Made by a program: the position numbers and the translations under genes. Positions 1 to 11,542 of a stretch of DNA of 64,000 bases are shown piece after piece. Positions within the stretch are counted from its first letter, which is position 1. The number at the start of each line of letters is the position of its first letter. A model generated the notes under the pieces. The model saw only the letters and a list, made by a program, of their open reading frames with translations. It was not told where the DNA came from and made no database searches. Origin of the DNA: Mastigamoeba balamuthi (lineage: Eukaryota; Evosea; Mastigamoebida; Mastigamoebidae); contig CACRSC010000004.1 of assembly GCA_902651635.1 (NCBI GenBank), positions 672,195 to 736,194 of the forward strand, given 5' to 3'.

Positions 1-1860
1 GGCCCCCTGGTCATCGAACCCGACCACTCGAATTTGCAGTGGATGTACACCTCGCAGAACCGTAGGGTGCAGCGTTGGTCTGTCGCACTGTCCGAATTCG
101 AGCATTCGATCGTCTACAAACCCGGCGAGGAAAACCCCATCGGGGACTACTTTTCCCGGTCAGTTCCCCTCGACGACGGCGAAGAGAAAGTCAATTGGTT
201 GGTTCAGGCCAGCACGATCATCGAGAACTGTGCATGCTACGAGCAGGACATCGCAGTTATCAAGTCCTTCATTAATTCGACAGCTCACGAGGTCGTCAAC
301 GGGGTCATCATACTCTCTGCAGAGCTACCAAAGGACATTCTAGCCCGTATATTCACCCTCGGTCACTCCGTACCCTACGTGGGTCATGGAGGCATCGCGC
401 GCACGACAGCTTCAATTGAATCGGCCGTCAAGTGGCCTGGCATCGCCAACTGCATCGCAAAACTCGTTCGCGAGTGCCCGATGTGCCAGAAACTTCGAGC
501 AATTCGTCCACATGCAGGCGAAATGGGCACTACACGTGCAGAGTCGCCGTTCGAATTCCTGTTCATGGACCACATCGGGAAGCTCACTGAGTCCAACAAC
601 AAGCACTACATCCTCACTGTCATCGATCGATTCTCGCTATGGACCTGGCTCGTCGCCACTGAGTCCACGGATGCGAAGGAAGTCATGGATGCATTATGGA
701 AGTATGTCTTCAGTTCCAAGTCGTTCCCGCGGACAATTGGTACGGACGGCGCAGGTGCATTCAAGTCCGAGGAGTTTTCCTCGATGCTGAAGGGCCTCGA
801 CATCAACCATCACATCTCGGCGCCGCACCACCCACAAGGTCATGGAGTCGTCGAAGTCCACAACAAGCAGGTCATGGACATCGTTCGTGCAGTAGTGAAG
901 GACGACAAGGACTGGGACGTCAGCCTCCCTGCAATTTCCCTCGCCATAAACTGCGCGGTGTCACGGTTGCTCGGAACATCACCGTTCCACGTAATCCACA
1001 ACTTCGAGCCACGTCTCCCACTCAACATCGCCGTTGGAGGACAGCAGGCCAACAAGGACATTGAGGAGTCGGACGACCAGTACGAATTCACCCAGCGCAA
1101 CGTCGTTAAAGCTGCCGAATTGTTCCCCGTCGTCCAAGAACTCCAAAAACGCATCGAGGAGGAGCACCGCACAAGATACATCGCATCTGCCAAGGGCAAG
1201 ACGTCGTACCAGCCCGGGGACTACGTGATCCTGTGGAGCAAGTGGAACGAGAAGCTCGATCTCGCATGGTCGGGACCGTTTGTTGTTATAGGCACTCACA
1301 GGGACTCGAACGTCATCTACGAAATCGAAAGCCTTGTCGATCACGTACGCAGCACCGCGCACGTGGACCATCTCCACTTCTTCTACCCTGGGGACATGAC
1401 CCTCGAGCAGCTCTCGAAGGAAGCTTGCAACAGGGGCGAGTTCCTTATCGAGAAAGTCTACAAGCACAGGCGCGAGAACGGAAAATTGTATTTCCGTATC
1501 AAGTACGTCGGTTTCCCTGACGTGCCAGACGACCACCCCAACGCATGGAACGTCTACGAGAACGTTCGTTGGTGTGCTCCGATCAAGGAGTACATGAACA
1601 TCCACAAGATCGCCAAGCCGAAACTCTTCAAACGGGGGTAGGCGAAATTCGTCGTTACGATTTCGGAGAGGTCCTTCCCCGACACTGAGTGACAGCAGCC
1701 CAGCTGCTTACACACAACATCTCCTACAGTTCTTCCTTTCACGGAGAGGGGGAATGTAGTAATCTTCTCACCCCAATTCTCACCTCAGGGTCACCAACAC
1801 CCGATATCAAAACAGAGCTCTCTTTCCCTTCGTTCAGTCACACCCTCACAATAACACACA
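1..1860 (+). mobile_element. Ty3/gypsy-type chromodomain LTR retroelement (3' part only)
   Basis: The left edge of the window lies inside the pol gene of a Ty3/gypsy-family (chromovirus-type) LTR retroelement, so only its 3' part is visible. The parts seen, in order, are the end of an RNase H domain (about 1-200), an integrase zinc-binding H2C2 region (about 370-500), the integrase catalytic core (about 540-960) and a C-terminal chromodomain (about 1440-1600). The reading frame ends at 1641. A polypurine stretch at 1744-1754 is followed at 1755 by a TG start, which is the usual junction to a 3' LTR. I cannot fix the LTR end; about 1860 is a guess. The visible coding part looks whole, which suggests a fairly recent insertion, but most of the element is outside the window. 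Confidence 0.85.
1744..1860 (+). repeat. Polypurine tract and putative start of 3' LTR
   Basis: A purine run at 1744-1754 is followed directly by TGTAGTAA at 1755. This is where second-strand priming and the 3' LTR start are expected for a Ty3-type element. No second LTR copy is available in the window, so the LTR length (at least about 105 bp if it ends near 1860) is not proven. Confidence 0.5.
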
Positions 1861-4080
1861 TCTTCTCTACCTGGTCCGGGAAAGCAAGCTCCACCATGCA
1901 AGCTACAATCTCGCCCTCCTTCTTTGAGTCGTTTTTCACGTCTACCAACTTTGCCCTGGATACACAGAAAAAAGGATTAAAGGGAGAAATGTGAGAAGAG
2001 GCTTGATACAAGGGCGGCAGAAGAGGGATTATCAAGGCACACTCATCAGGGCATGCCTTCCTCCACACATCAAGGAACTTGTTGCACAGGAGAGGCAGGC
2101 CGACCTTCATGCGACTGAGCACTACACTACATAAGCAGGACTCGCTGGGAAGCCCCTCTGGTTCATAGATGAAGTAGGACTTCAAAAAGGGCCTTTTTCA
2201 TAGTGGGAGAGGGCATACCAGCAATACCAGCAGCTATCTCTACCAAGGGCTCTAGTACTTGTGCTGCAAGAACATCAGTGAGACTGAGATGGTGCACTGC
2301 TAATATTTGTTGAATATTGTTCAGCTTGGTCACAATGCCGGCAATATTCCTTTGCTGTGCATTTTGAGTACGAAGGAGTCAAGCAAGGGCCTCTTCTGAG
2401 ATCAGTTTAGTAGCTGCTGCCTTCTTCATTGTTTGTTGAACAGTGAAGGAATGAATGCAAATATCAGTGTCTGGTGACAATGTGAGATAACAAAAAAACA
2501 AACGACCTCTTTGGATATCATATCTTATGATTTACCATGGGATTTTTATTGAATATTCATATGATAGATCAACTTAACATGGCTTAAATCACGGAGTGAG
2601 GGGTACAGGAAATAAAGTATCAAGCAATCATCTGTTTCAGATAGCATCAGCATGCAAAAGCAGCATAGATTCAATTACCACATCTCTTTCACTGTTTCTG
2701 TTTCACTTCAAATAGATATTTCAGGGTAAAGTAGTGAGATTATAATATCATTAGCCTGCATTTTGAAAATGCACAAATGACAGAATAATAATAACATTAT
2801 GTAATAGTTTGCAGAAATGGTATCTGAATTTCTTGGTTCACAGTAACAGATGTTTAAGAGCTTGAATTTGCAGTAAACAACGGTCAATATGAGTTGAAAA
2901 TACTAATATATTAATTCTAGAGAATTTCCTTACAGATAATATTGCAGAATAGATTATTATTAAGAACAGGATATTATAATTGATATGAAATGATTATTTA
3001 TCTAATATTACTTCTGTTTAACAATAAAGAAAGAAGAGTATCCCCTGACTGTCTTTATAAAGTTTAAGTTCTTTTGCACTGTTACGTTGGTTGTCCTGTG
3101 CAATGTTGTAACTAATATGTAACTCTTTCTCTTCTAAAGCCTGCATCATTATTGCATAACCACGATATTTGCACAGAACAATCAATTTATCCAATATTAT
3201 GGGGTAGAACAGACAGTATGGGTCAGAAATAGCAGTGAAAATGCAGTGAATATTCTCATATATGCTCTTCTGATATCAGTTTGATGGCTGTCTTCTTCAT
3301 TGTTTGTTAAACAGTGCAAAAGGCAATTATTAATGCCTAATGACATTATGATGTCACAAAATCAAACAATCTACTTTCTGCTGAAATCTTAATCACATAA
3401 AAAGAACAGATATTTTTAAACTCTGGCATCTAGACAGTGACAGTGCGAAACACACCCTACATGCTGTTGTCAGACAGAATGAGGATTGATCTGCCACATG
3501 TGTGAATGGGATAGACCGCATTCCAAGTGTGCACCACTGATGTATGATCCTCACACCAAGTGGACAACCTCCCTTGCTGGTCACACTGAACTGTGGAAGC
3601 GTGTCCAAGGAAACCTTGATAAGTAATACTATATCATTATTCCAATAAAATATGGCTAATTGTGCTTCTTCTAGACCGTAAGCATGATGCCATAACTGCA
3701 ATACCATCACTTCAGCTACCAGTCAAGAAGAAGCTCTGCACTGCAGTACATTGTCCCTTTTGCATGCTTCCCCCCCCCCTCCCTCCCTCCCTCCCCTCAC
3801 TGTTTATCTGCTTACAGTCTTGTGTGTATACTGATCTTTCTTTTCATTTTGCTTGAGAAGACTTCAGTTGAACTGACAAATGAGAAGCTTATCCCTCTCC
3901 ATATGCCTGCCTCTCCCCCTCCCCCCCCCCCCCCCCCCCCTCCATGTGTTCTTGAGTTTTTCTATCAGTTCTTACCTGGTCTTATACAGATGCTGATATC
4001 TCTCAGCTTTCACTTGAAGAGCCTTCAGAAAGTGAACTGGCAAATAATAAGCTCAACCCTATCTGTGCTTCTCTCAATTT
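1861..4080. other. AT-rich segment with no clear gene; coding-like fragments on the minus strand
   Basis: This stretch is much more AT-rich than the rest of the window. No complete gene is visible. On the minus strand between about 2430 and 1840 there are protein-like stretches in changing frames: one reads TMKKAAATKLISEEAL and continues through an in-frame TGA, another contains FLDVWRKACPDE. A diverged copy of the first lies on the minus strand near 3320-3270 (TMKKTAIKLISEEHI). This looks like remains of a duplicated coding sequence, or exons of a gene with unusual structure. I do not recognise the protein. Poly-C and CT-rich runs occur at 3769-3798 and 3911-3943. Confidence 0.4.
3769..3943. 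repeat. Two C-rich low-complexity tracts
   Basis: A CT-rich run spans about 3769-3798 and a near-pure poly-C run of about 20 bases lies at 3921-3940. They flank short pyrimidine-rich sequence in the AT-rich island. Such runs are prone to length variation and sequencing error. Confidence 0.8.
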
Positions 4081-4142
4081 AGTCTGCCAGTTCTGATCAT
4101 CTCTCAGGTCGTGTTGCAACTCCACAGGCTTCCTTGTACGAA

Positions 4143-5064
4143 GAGAAGAAGTTTGATGCCATGGAGGCTGCCTCCACTGGTGTGATCATTAGCAGTGATA
4201 ATGAAGAAGAAGATGATGATGATAATAGCAAAGTGACAGGTACATCACATTGCTTTGCCTTATACAACATGTGTACTCATTTCACATTTCTTCTACTCCC
4301 ATTTTAAAGACCTACAAGATGAACGGGATTATGGTGCAAAGGAGGACGAGGAGAAAGATGATGACTCACCCAGCAGTCTCGTGTCTGGTGCTGAGAAGAA
4401 GGTGGTTGATAGTGTGCATGAAGTGCTTGCCTCTGTTCATATCCCAGTTCTGGAGGACGTTCTTGTTCAGCTTCGCAATCATCTCATTCTGCTTGTGCTG
4501 AAATGTTCTTATAACCCAGAAAATGCACTGCGCAATTCAGCTGCCCTACAGATGGCTGCACTGGAGCACCTTCAGCATGAGCCTGAAAGTGACTTAGCAC
4601 GGACTGCTCAAGCACGTGCGGCCCAGTGTGCAACACTTGGCCCTGTTGGAGCAGATGACAAGCTCTTATATATCATCTCTGACCACATGAAGCTCGTTCC
4701 AGGCTCAATTCTCTGCCGCCTGAAGGACACAGAGCCTGTCCCAGTCAAGGACAGTCACCCTTTGCGCTGCTCAGACTTCAAGCCTCGCTTCTTCTTCTGC
4801 TAGAAAGTTGTCGAGATTCTGGGCACTGTTAACATCAAAGACGTGGATAAAAAGCAACCTCCACACAGTCTTCCCATGCACCCCTTCCCACTCGAAGAAC
4901 ACAGCACAACACACACCTTCACTCTCAACACCATCCACCGATGTGTTGCTGTGCTTCCTGCCTTCTATGGCACCTCGAACGCCTACACTCCCAGTGACGA
5001 TCTCACCACTCCTGAGAGTCTCTTCGTAGTCCCCACACAATTCCTCATGCCTGATAGTTATTAA
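4143..5064 (+). pseudogene. Unidentified acidic protein-like ORF, possibly decayed or foreign
   Basis: An acidic, protein-like exon (EEEDDDDNSK region, about 4143-4240) is followed by a possible GT-AG intron ending near 4308 and then an open frame to 4803. The frame continues in protein-like sequence after an in-frame TAG at 4801-4803 and ends at TAA 5062-5064. The middle part is alpha-helical in character (LVLKCSYNPENALRNSAALQ) and could be a HEAT-like repeat region. I do not recognise the family. Base composition is closer to 45 percent GC by eye, unlike the neighbouring GC-rich genes. It may be a decayed gene, a gene from another compositional domain, or contaminating DNA. No start codon is certain. 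Confidence 0.3.
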
Positions 5065-5599
5065 TACAAAATGTTCTTGTCTTCTTGTATGAGTCCTCTC
5101 TGAAGACCGCACTTTTCTGTCTGACATCAGCCTCTAGTATCCACTGGCGAGTTCCTTCTTGTTTGCGGTTGTTTCCAATTGTGACCACTCGGAAACACTC
5201 TTGTTTCCACTTGGAAACAAGAGGTATTGCGAACAATTGGCTCCTGAGGTGTTGTACACACCTCGCAGTATTAAGGCCAGAACACAGAGTCGTTGCCTGC
5301 CTCCAGTTCCACACAATGCCGCACTTCGAACACATCTCGAGCACGCTCAGAGGGCGGCAGCTGTAGCGAAGCGCGTAGACATCAATCCGGCCGGTTTGCT
5401 TTACGGAGATAGTGAGATTTTTGGGCAATATCTACTGGTTCCAACACCCTCTGACCCGACAGCCAGGCCATATGCGACGCTTGTGCCCTTGATGAGAGCA
5501 AGGAGGAGTCTGAACATGAGCAGAGCTGAGGTATCCATCATGCAATATCGAAGATTTCCCGCCAAAGGAATCCAACAATCTCCTGGTCTCTCGCGTTGG
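5065..5599. other. Intergenic stretch upstream of the DDX11-like helicase
   Basis: No gene is supported here. The stretch contains a strong 26-base hairpin at 5198-5223 and, close to the start codon of the downstream helicase, an AATATC-containing element (about 5543-5550) like those seen before several other start codons in the window. The change from AT-richer to GC-rich sequence occurs within it, near 5430-5600. Confidence 0.5.
5198..5223. repeat. Perfect 11-bp inverted repeat (hairpin)
   Basis: CTCTTGTTTCC at 5198-5208 is repeated in inverted orientation as GGAAACAAGAG at 5213-5223 with a four-base loop (ACTT). A weaker copy of the GTTTCC...GGAAAC arrangement lies just upstream (about 5171-5196). 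The function is unknown. Confidence 0.7.
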
Positions 5600-8485
5600 A
5601 TGGCGCAAAGCGAAGCCCCTCCGTTCCTCTTCCCGCTGAAGCCCTACGCGATCCAGGTCCAGTTCGCCACCGCCCTGGTGGAGACGCTGCGGGACCGCCG
5701 CATCGGCGTCTTCGAGTCGCCCACGGGCACCGTGCGCGCAGCCCCCGGGGGGCAGTTCCCGCCACAAACTCTGACAACCGCCCGACCCCCTCTGCACGCC
5801 GCTGTGGCGCCCTCGAGCGCAGGGCAAGTCGCTCAGCATCATATGCGGCGCGCTGCACTGGCTCACCGAGGATCTCCCTCGCGAGGAGGCTGCGGCCAGT
5901 GGCGCCGCGCCCGTGAGCGACGCCGAGGCCGCCGCTGCCGCCAGTGGCGACTGGCTCGCCGAGTTTGCGGAGAAGCGCAAGCGCGAGGCGCTGGCGCAAG
6001 AGCGGCAAGCCCTGGCAGAGAAGGTTCTTAGTGGGCCGCCGCCAGCCTGTCTCGCCGTGCTCAGCAGCTGTCTCGCCCCCTCCTCCCCAGAAAGCGAAAA
6101 TGAAGAAGAAGCTCGCCGACCTGCGCGCCGAAGTCGAGAAGGCGGGGCACAGGCCCCTCAAGAGGGCCAAGGCGCCTGCCCAGCCATCGGAAGAACACGG
6201 CGATGCTGGACAGGATGCGGTGCACCTGCTTCCGGACTGCCCGGGCGACACAGCGCCCCCGGACTCGGACTCGGACGACGAGGACAAGGTGGACGCAGAC
6301 GACGAGGAGTACGACGAGCCCAAAGTGTTCTACTGCAGCAGAACGCACTCGCAGCTGTCCCAGTTCATCGGCGAGCTCAGGAAGACGCAGTACGGCTCGG
6401 CTGGGGCTCTGTGCGTGGTCTGCCTCGCAGGCAGGCGGCAGCTCTGCATCAGGCCCGACGTTAGGTCGATGTCGTCTACTACTGCGCTCAATGACAAGTG
6501 TCTCGACCTTGTGGCGCACGGAAACTGCCACTACTGCGACGAGCGCCAGGTGCTCACGTTCAGGGACCACGCCCTGTCGACGGTCAGGGATGTGGAGGAG
6601 CTGGCAGAGCTCGGGGAGCGTCTGCTATGCTGCCCGTACTATGGCGCCCGCAAGGCCATCCGGCTGGCACAGCTAGTCGTCCTCCCGTATCAAATGATGC
6701 TGAGCAAGGAAACGAGGGAGAGCCTCGGCATCAGCCTCAAGGGCAACGTCGTGGTGCTGGACGAAGCACACAACATCATCGAGACCATCAACGAGATGCA
6801 CACCGTAGAGGTCTCGTTCCCGCAGCTCGAGCTCGGCGTCGAGCAGCTGCAGGCGTATCTGCACAGGTTCCAGACCATGCTCAATGCGCAAAACCTGGTC
6901 AACGTGAAGCAGACGCTTGTGGTCGTGGAGACCCTCAAGGCAGCACTGGCGACCGGAAACGGGGAGGGGACCAAAATGGAGACCCCAAACGACTTCCTGT
7001 TCCGCACGAACCTGGACACCATCGACATGTTCCAACTCCACAAGTTCTTCCGCGAGTCGCACATCTGCTTCAAGGTCAACAGCTTCAACGAGACGAGAAA
7101 GAAGAGGGCGCAATCGGACCAGGGTATGCCGTTGTCTCTTCTTCGGTCTTTATTCACTTTGCAGTGACAGTAGATGGAACACCCAGAACAAGGCCGCCCC
7201 TGCTTCAGGTCGAGTCATTTCTCGAAGCTCTGACGAACTCGGATACCGACGGCCGCTTGCTCACTACCTTTCACGGTGCTGCTCGTTTCTCTCTCTTTTT
7301 TTGGTCCTGACTGCGCGGATGCCAGAAAGCGAGCCTGAGAAGCGGACAATTCGGTTCCTCCTGCTCAACCCGGAGAGGCACTTCAAGCAGGTACTGGACG
7401 AGGCCCGCTCTGTGGTGCTCGCCGGAGGAACACTGCAGCCCATCGCCAGCATCACGAAGCAGCTTGTGGATCCGTGCCACGTCGAGAGGCTGCGGTTCTT
7501 CTCGTGTGGGCATGTCATCCCCGCAGAGAACTTCCTCGTTGTACCCATGACCTGCGGACCCAATAGGTGCAACTTTGACTTCACCTATAACAGCAGGAGG
7601 TCCGAGTCTCTCGTAAGTCCCTTTTTTGTGGATTATCCGGCGTTGATTTCGCCCTGAGATGGAAGACGTCGGACGGGCCCTGTGCAACATCTGCAACGTC
7701 GTGCCCGACGGAGTCGTGGTGTTCTTCCCGTCGTACTCCTACCTCGACCTTGTCGAGGCTCATTGGGAGAAATGTGGCGTTGCGTCGGCCCTGCGCACGA
7801 AGAAGGAGGTGAACATTCTGCGAAGTACCATGATGTGGAATAGCTCGCTCACTCTTCCCAGGTGTTCAAGGAGCCGAGGGATTCCCAGCTGGTGGAAGAC
7901 ACTCTGCAGAACTATCGGCGGTGCATCGATAGAAGCTCCTCGGGCCTCTCCACATCGGGCAGGAGAGCAGGAGGAGCAATTTTGCTTAGCGTGGTTGGTG
8001 GAAAAATGTCCGAGGGCATTAACTTTTCCGACGGAATGGGGAGGTACAGAGAACCTTCTACTTACACCTCTACTTTCGTCTTCTTATCGCTTTTGTCGCT
8101 TTTTTCAGGTGCGTGGTGATGGTCGGGATGCCGTACCCCAATCCCCACGACCCCGTCCTGGTGGAGAAGGTGTCGTACGCGGCCGGCAGGCTGGGGTCTT
8201 CCTCGGAGTATCTGGAGGACCTCTGCATGAAGGCCGTCAACCAGTCCATCGGTAAGCCTCCGGCACTTGCACGACTCCGCTCTGATCCGCCTGGGCGCAG
8301 GGAGGGCGATCCGGCACGCGGCCGACTACGCGGTCATTGTCCTCGCGGACGGAAGGTACGCCCGTGCATCTGTCCAGGCGAAGTTGCCGAAATGGGTATC
8401 GGCGAGTATTGTCCCGGGCCCCTACGCGTTTTCCTGCGCGTTTCCTGCCGTCGCCAAGTTCTTCCAGGGCAAGAGGGCGCGGTAG
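5600..8485 (+). CDS. DDX11: DDX11/CHL1-type Fe-S DNA helicase
   Basis: A superfamily 2, XPD/FANCJ-group 5'-3' DNA helicase of the DDX11/CHL1 branch, which acts in sister-chromatid cohesion and replication-fork repair. Nine exons join in frame (5600-5731, 5823-6023, 6091-7123, 7165-7275, 7326-7612, 7659-7808, 7862-8043, 8109-8251, 8301-8485) to give about 807 residues, near the family's usual length. The Walker A motif (ESPTGT-GKSLS) is split by the first intron. A DEAH box (VVLDEAHNI) is present, as are Fe-S cluster cysteines around RRQLCIRPDV, CHYC and CCPYYGARKAI and C-terminal helicase motifs (VVGGKMSEGINFSD, MVGMPYPNP, DYAVIVLADGRYA). The ATG at 5600 is chosen because the Q-motif-like PFLFPLKPYAIQ follows directly. 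A short extra 3' exon is possible, but an in-frame TAG at 8483-8485 gives a natural end. All expected motifs look intact. Confidence 0.93.
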
Positions 8486-8769
8486 GTGCGATCCTGTCCC
8501 CCCTCCCCCCGCCGGGGCCTCGGTATTGGCACTCCGCCCGCATTTTTTCGCTGACACCCCCTTTTTCCGCACAGGAGGAGATAGAAGCTACCCGCACCAA
8601 GGAAATTCGGCAATGGCTTTAAATAGATCGAATGGCACAGTGAACCTCAAACCGACGCGCTGGTGGTGCACTTTTCCGGGTCTTGTCGTTGTGCACCCAC
8701 ATTACACTTCGCAAAAATCAACCTCCTACCTTAATCGCCTGGTGCCACCTGTACCCCCGAGAGCGAACC

Positions 8770-11417
8770 ATGATCCCCAAGAGCCGCTACCGGTGCGCGT
8801 GCGGGATGATCTTCTCCAATGCCCAGGTGCCCATCCCGCGCCCGCCGTGCCCCCCCCGCTCCCTTCGCCACCGCCGGGTTTGTCGCCGCCGTCGGCCCCC
8901 ACTTGTATTCCGCGTGTGGGGCCCCCCGCCGGCTGATAGTCGTCCCCCCCGCGAACGGCACTGACTGACTGACGCCCACAGCAAAGGGCCAACCACTGCA
9001 AGCAATGCGAGCCGCACAAGCTGCGCGCCACGGAGTTCCCGGTGAGCAGGCGCTGCTCCCCTGCCCCAGTCGCCGCCTCCTGTTTTCACACCACCCCCTT
9101 TTCTTCTTTCACCGCCAAAATTGAACCGGTGACACGCCCGCTACGGCCCTCAGTACCCGCCGCCGGCCCTTTCTTCCTCTTCTCTTTCGTGGCGCCCGCC
9201 ACCTGGTGCCCTCCGAGTGTGCAGTCCACTTTTTTCCTTTGTGCACTTTTTCGTGCTAGCGCCCTGCGTGTGCTGCTGAGGGGACACCCGAGAGTGGGGT
9301 GTACTTTTTTCAGCTTCGTGCTTTAGAGTTTTGCACTTTGCCACTGTTACCCCGAAGCAACAGCGGCGCTGAAAATGAGGGTGCGTATTGTGTCAAAGGT
9401 CCAGTACTACGCGGAGAGGGCGCGGGCGAGGGCGGCGCGCTACAGCGGGCGCCCCGTCGACGCGGCGGTCACGGCGCCGCTGACCCCCGGCGTCTCGGAC
9501 TCGGCGAAGTTCTGCCACGGCGGCGCGCAGTCGCCCGCGGGCTCGGCGTCGCTGGGAGTGCCCGTCGACCTGTACTCGCGCTCCTCCAGCACGCCGTCGG
9601 AGCCCGACGGCAAGCGCCGCAGGGTGCGTCCACGCAGCGGCAGCGGTACCCCCCCCCCCCCCCCTCCAGCGCCCGTGCTGCGGTGCACCTTTTGCTGAAG
9701 TTTCGCTTTTCCGGGGCACGTGTGCAGTTGTTCGAGCCTCAGGGAGAGCTCAAGTTCGATCTCAACACGCTGTCCAACTGGGTGCTCGCCGGCAAAGGCA
9801 CGCGCAGGCCTCCCCCCAGCCGTGGTGCCGCTCTGCAGTGGCAGTCGTTCTCAAGGCCTGTTTTGTCGCGCCCGTGCCCTCAGTAAGGAACGTCGTGGCT
9901 GTCATGGGGAGCCCGACGCCCGGGGACCTCGCGGAGCTCGCGGACCTGCCGGCGGTGTCGGACCCGCTGCACCAGTACGCGGCGACGACGCACATGCTCG
10001 TCGGGCTGCTGCACGAGAAGGGCATGCTGCAGCGCTGCTACACGGCGAGCATGGAGGACGCCGTCCGCTCCCTCGGCGTGCCAGCGATGCGCGTCGTCCC
10101 GCTGACCGACTGCAACCGCCTGTCGGCGTGCTCGGAGCCCGGGTGCAGCGCCACGTACTCGACGGAGGAGTTCCGCAGGATCGACTGCTGCAAGCGCTGC
10201 GGCGGCGTCGTGCGCCCGGGCTTCTTCGAGGTGCTCGAGCAGGACCTGAGCTGCTGCGACCTGCTGATGTTCATCGGCGTGAACCTCACGGTCGCACCTC
10301 TGCCCACCATCTTCAACAACGCCATGCTCAACCCGAGGGCCGTGCGCCTCGTGATGAGCCCCGCGACCAACGGGCTCAAGAGCGACCGCAACTTCGAGGT
10401 GGTCGGCAACTGCCAGCTCGAGTGTGCCAAGCTCGTGGCCAAGTTCGGGTGGAAGAAGGAGATGTGCTCGCTGATGACGCGGTACATCGCGCAGCTCAGG
10501 TCACAGGGGATCCCCGTCCCCCTGCACAGCGACCCAGGTGCGCGCTCGTACCACCCCGAATCGCACTTCTCACGGGCTTCATACAACAGAGCACAGGATC
10601 TCGGACACGGTGATGGTCAATATCGACGGAGGTTGGGCGCAGGGCATTGTCCAAGACATCGTGGAGCTCTCACTCGCGCACTACTACTACAGAATCGCCG
10701 TCACGTGAGTGATTATACCTTTAATGCGACGCAACGCTGACAATGCGCATCAGGACTGGTGTTAAGAGGGAGATCTACATCTCGAGCAAGAACGTGCACA
10801 CGCCCAAGAGAGGGCTGCTCAGCCAGTCTATTGGTGCCCTCGCCCAGGCGCAGCAAAACGCTCTGCCGTACGTTCTGGCGCAGCAGGCCGGGCAGCCGCA
10901 AGCACAGATTCAGGCGATGCCCCAGCAGATACCTCAGCAACTGCTCCAGGCGATGCCCCAGCAGATGGCCCAGCAGATGGGCCAGCCGATGTCCCAGCAG
11001 ATGGCCCAGCAGATGGCTCAGCAAATTCGCCAGATCCAGCAGCAGATGGTGAACGTACAATTGGCACAGATGCAGCAGATGCCGCAGCAGATCGCACAAC
11101 CGGCGCCTCTTCCACAGGGGGTTTGCATGCCGGGTCAACTTCCCCAGATGCCCCAGACCCCGCAGCAGATGATCGGCAACCTGCAGAGCCAAGTCGTCCG
11201 CATTCCGACACAGACCACGCTGCCTCCGCCGCCGCCTCCCGCGGTGATCGAAGCGAACCAGCAGCAGACACTTGCCTCGCAAACTCCTCAGCAGGCGGCT
11301 TCGCAGCAGCCAGCACTGCCATCGCAACTAGTTAACCCCGTGCCGCGCGTCCAACTCCCCATGGGAGTTCCGCAGGAGTTCGGGGCGAGGATGTCAATCG
11401 ACTTCCTTCTCAAGTAG
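8770..11417 (+). CDS. Degenerate sirtuin-like protein with Gln-rich tail
   Basis: A multi-exon gene starting at ATG 8770 (MIPKSRYRCACGMIF, a Cys-rich start). Its centre (about 9900-10540) resembles a Sir2 deacylase: the stretch LLHEKGMLQRCYTASMEDA aligns with the family's LLRxYTQNID motif, a structural zinc site survives (CSEPGC then CCKRC), and a GVNLTVAPL segment matches the usual GTSLxVxPF. The catalytic His of the HG motif and the Asn-Ile-Asp motif appear to be replaced, so deacylase activity is doubtful. The downstream exon from about 10755 encodes a Met/Gln/Pro-rich tail of about 200 residues (many PQQMAQQ repeats) ending at 11417. Exon joins before about 9890 are uncertain; one may use a GC donor near 9796. 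The tail suggests a nuclear, scaffold-like role, which is inference. Confidence 0.65.
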
Positions 11418-11542
11418 GCTCAGCTTCAAACACACAAAACTATACCTCCGCACGCACACCACTTTTTTTGAATAACACGTGCGTTGCCCAAGCCTTTTAA
11501 ATTCTATTTACACTGCCTCGTGCTGTGTTGCCCGGTCCCCAG

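Noticed and set aside
1838-2185. Minus-strand frame containing FLDVWRKACPDE, considered as a DCC1-like cohesion protein
   Set aside because: One short block resembles DCC1, but the flanking YF..LP-like block occurs in the wrong order and no other family feature is present.
4255-4803. Considered as a condensin CAP-D2 fragment because of NPENALRNSAALQMAAL
   Set aside because: The resemblance is limited to about 20 helical residues; the surrounding CAP-D2 motifs are absent.
8486-8622. An extra last exon of the DDX11-like gene ending at 8622
   Set aside because: The splice would add only a few residues out of the family pattern; an in-frame TAG at 8483-8485 gives a natural C-terminus.
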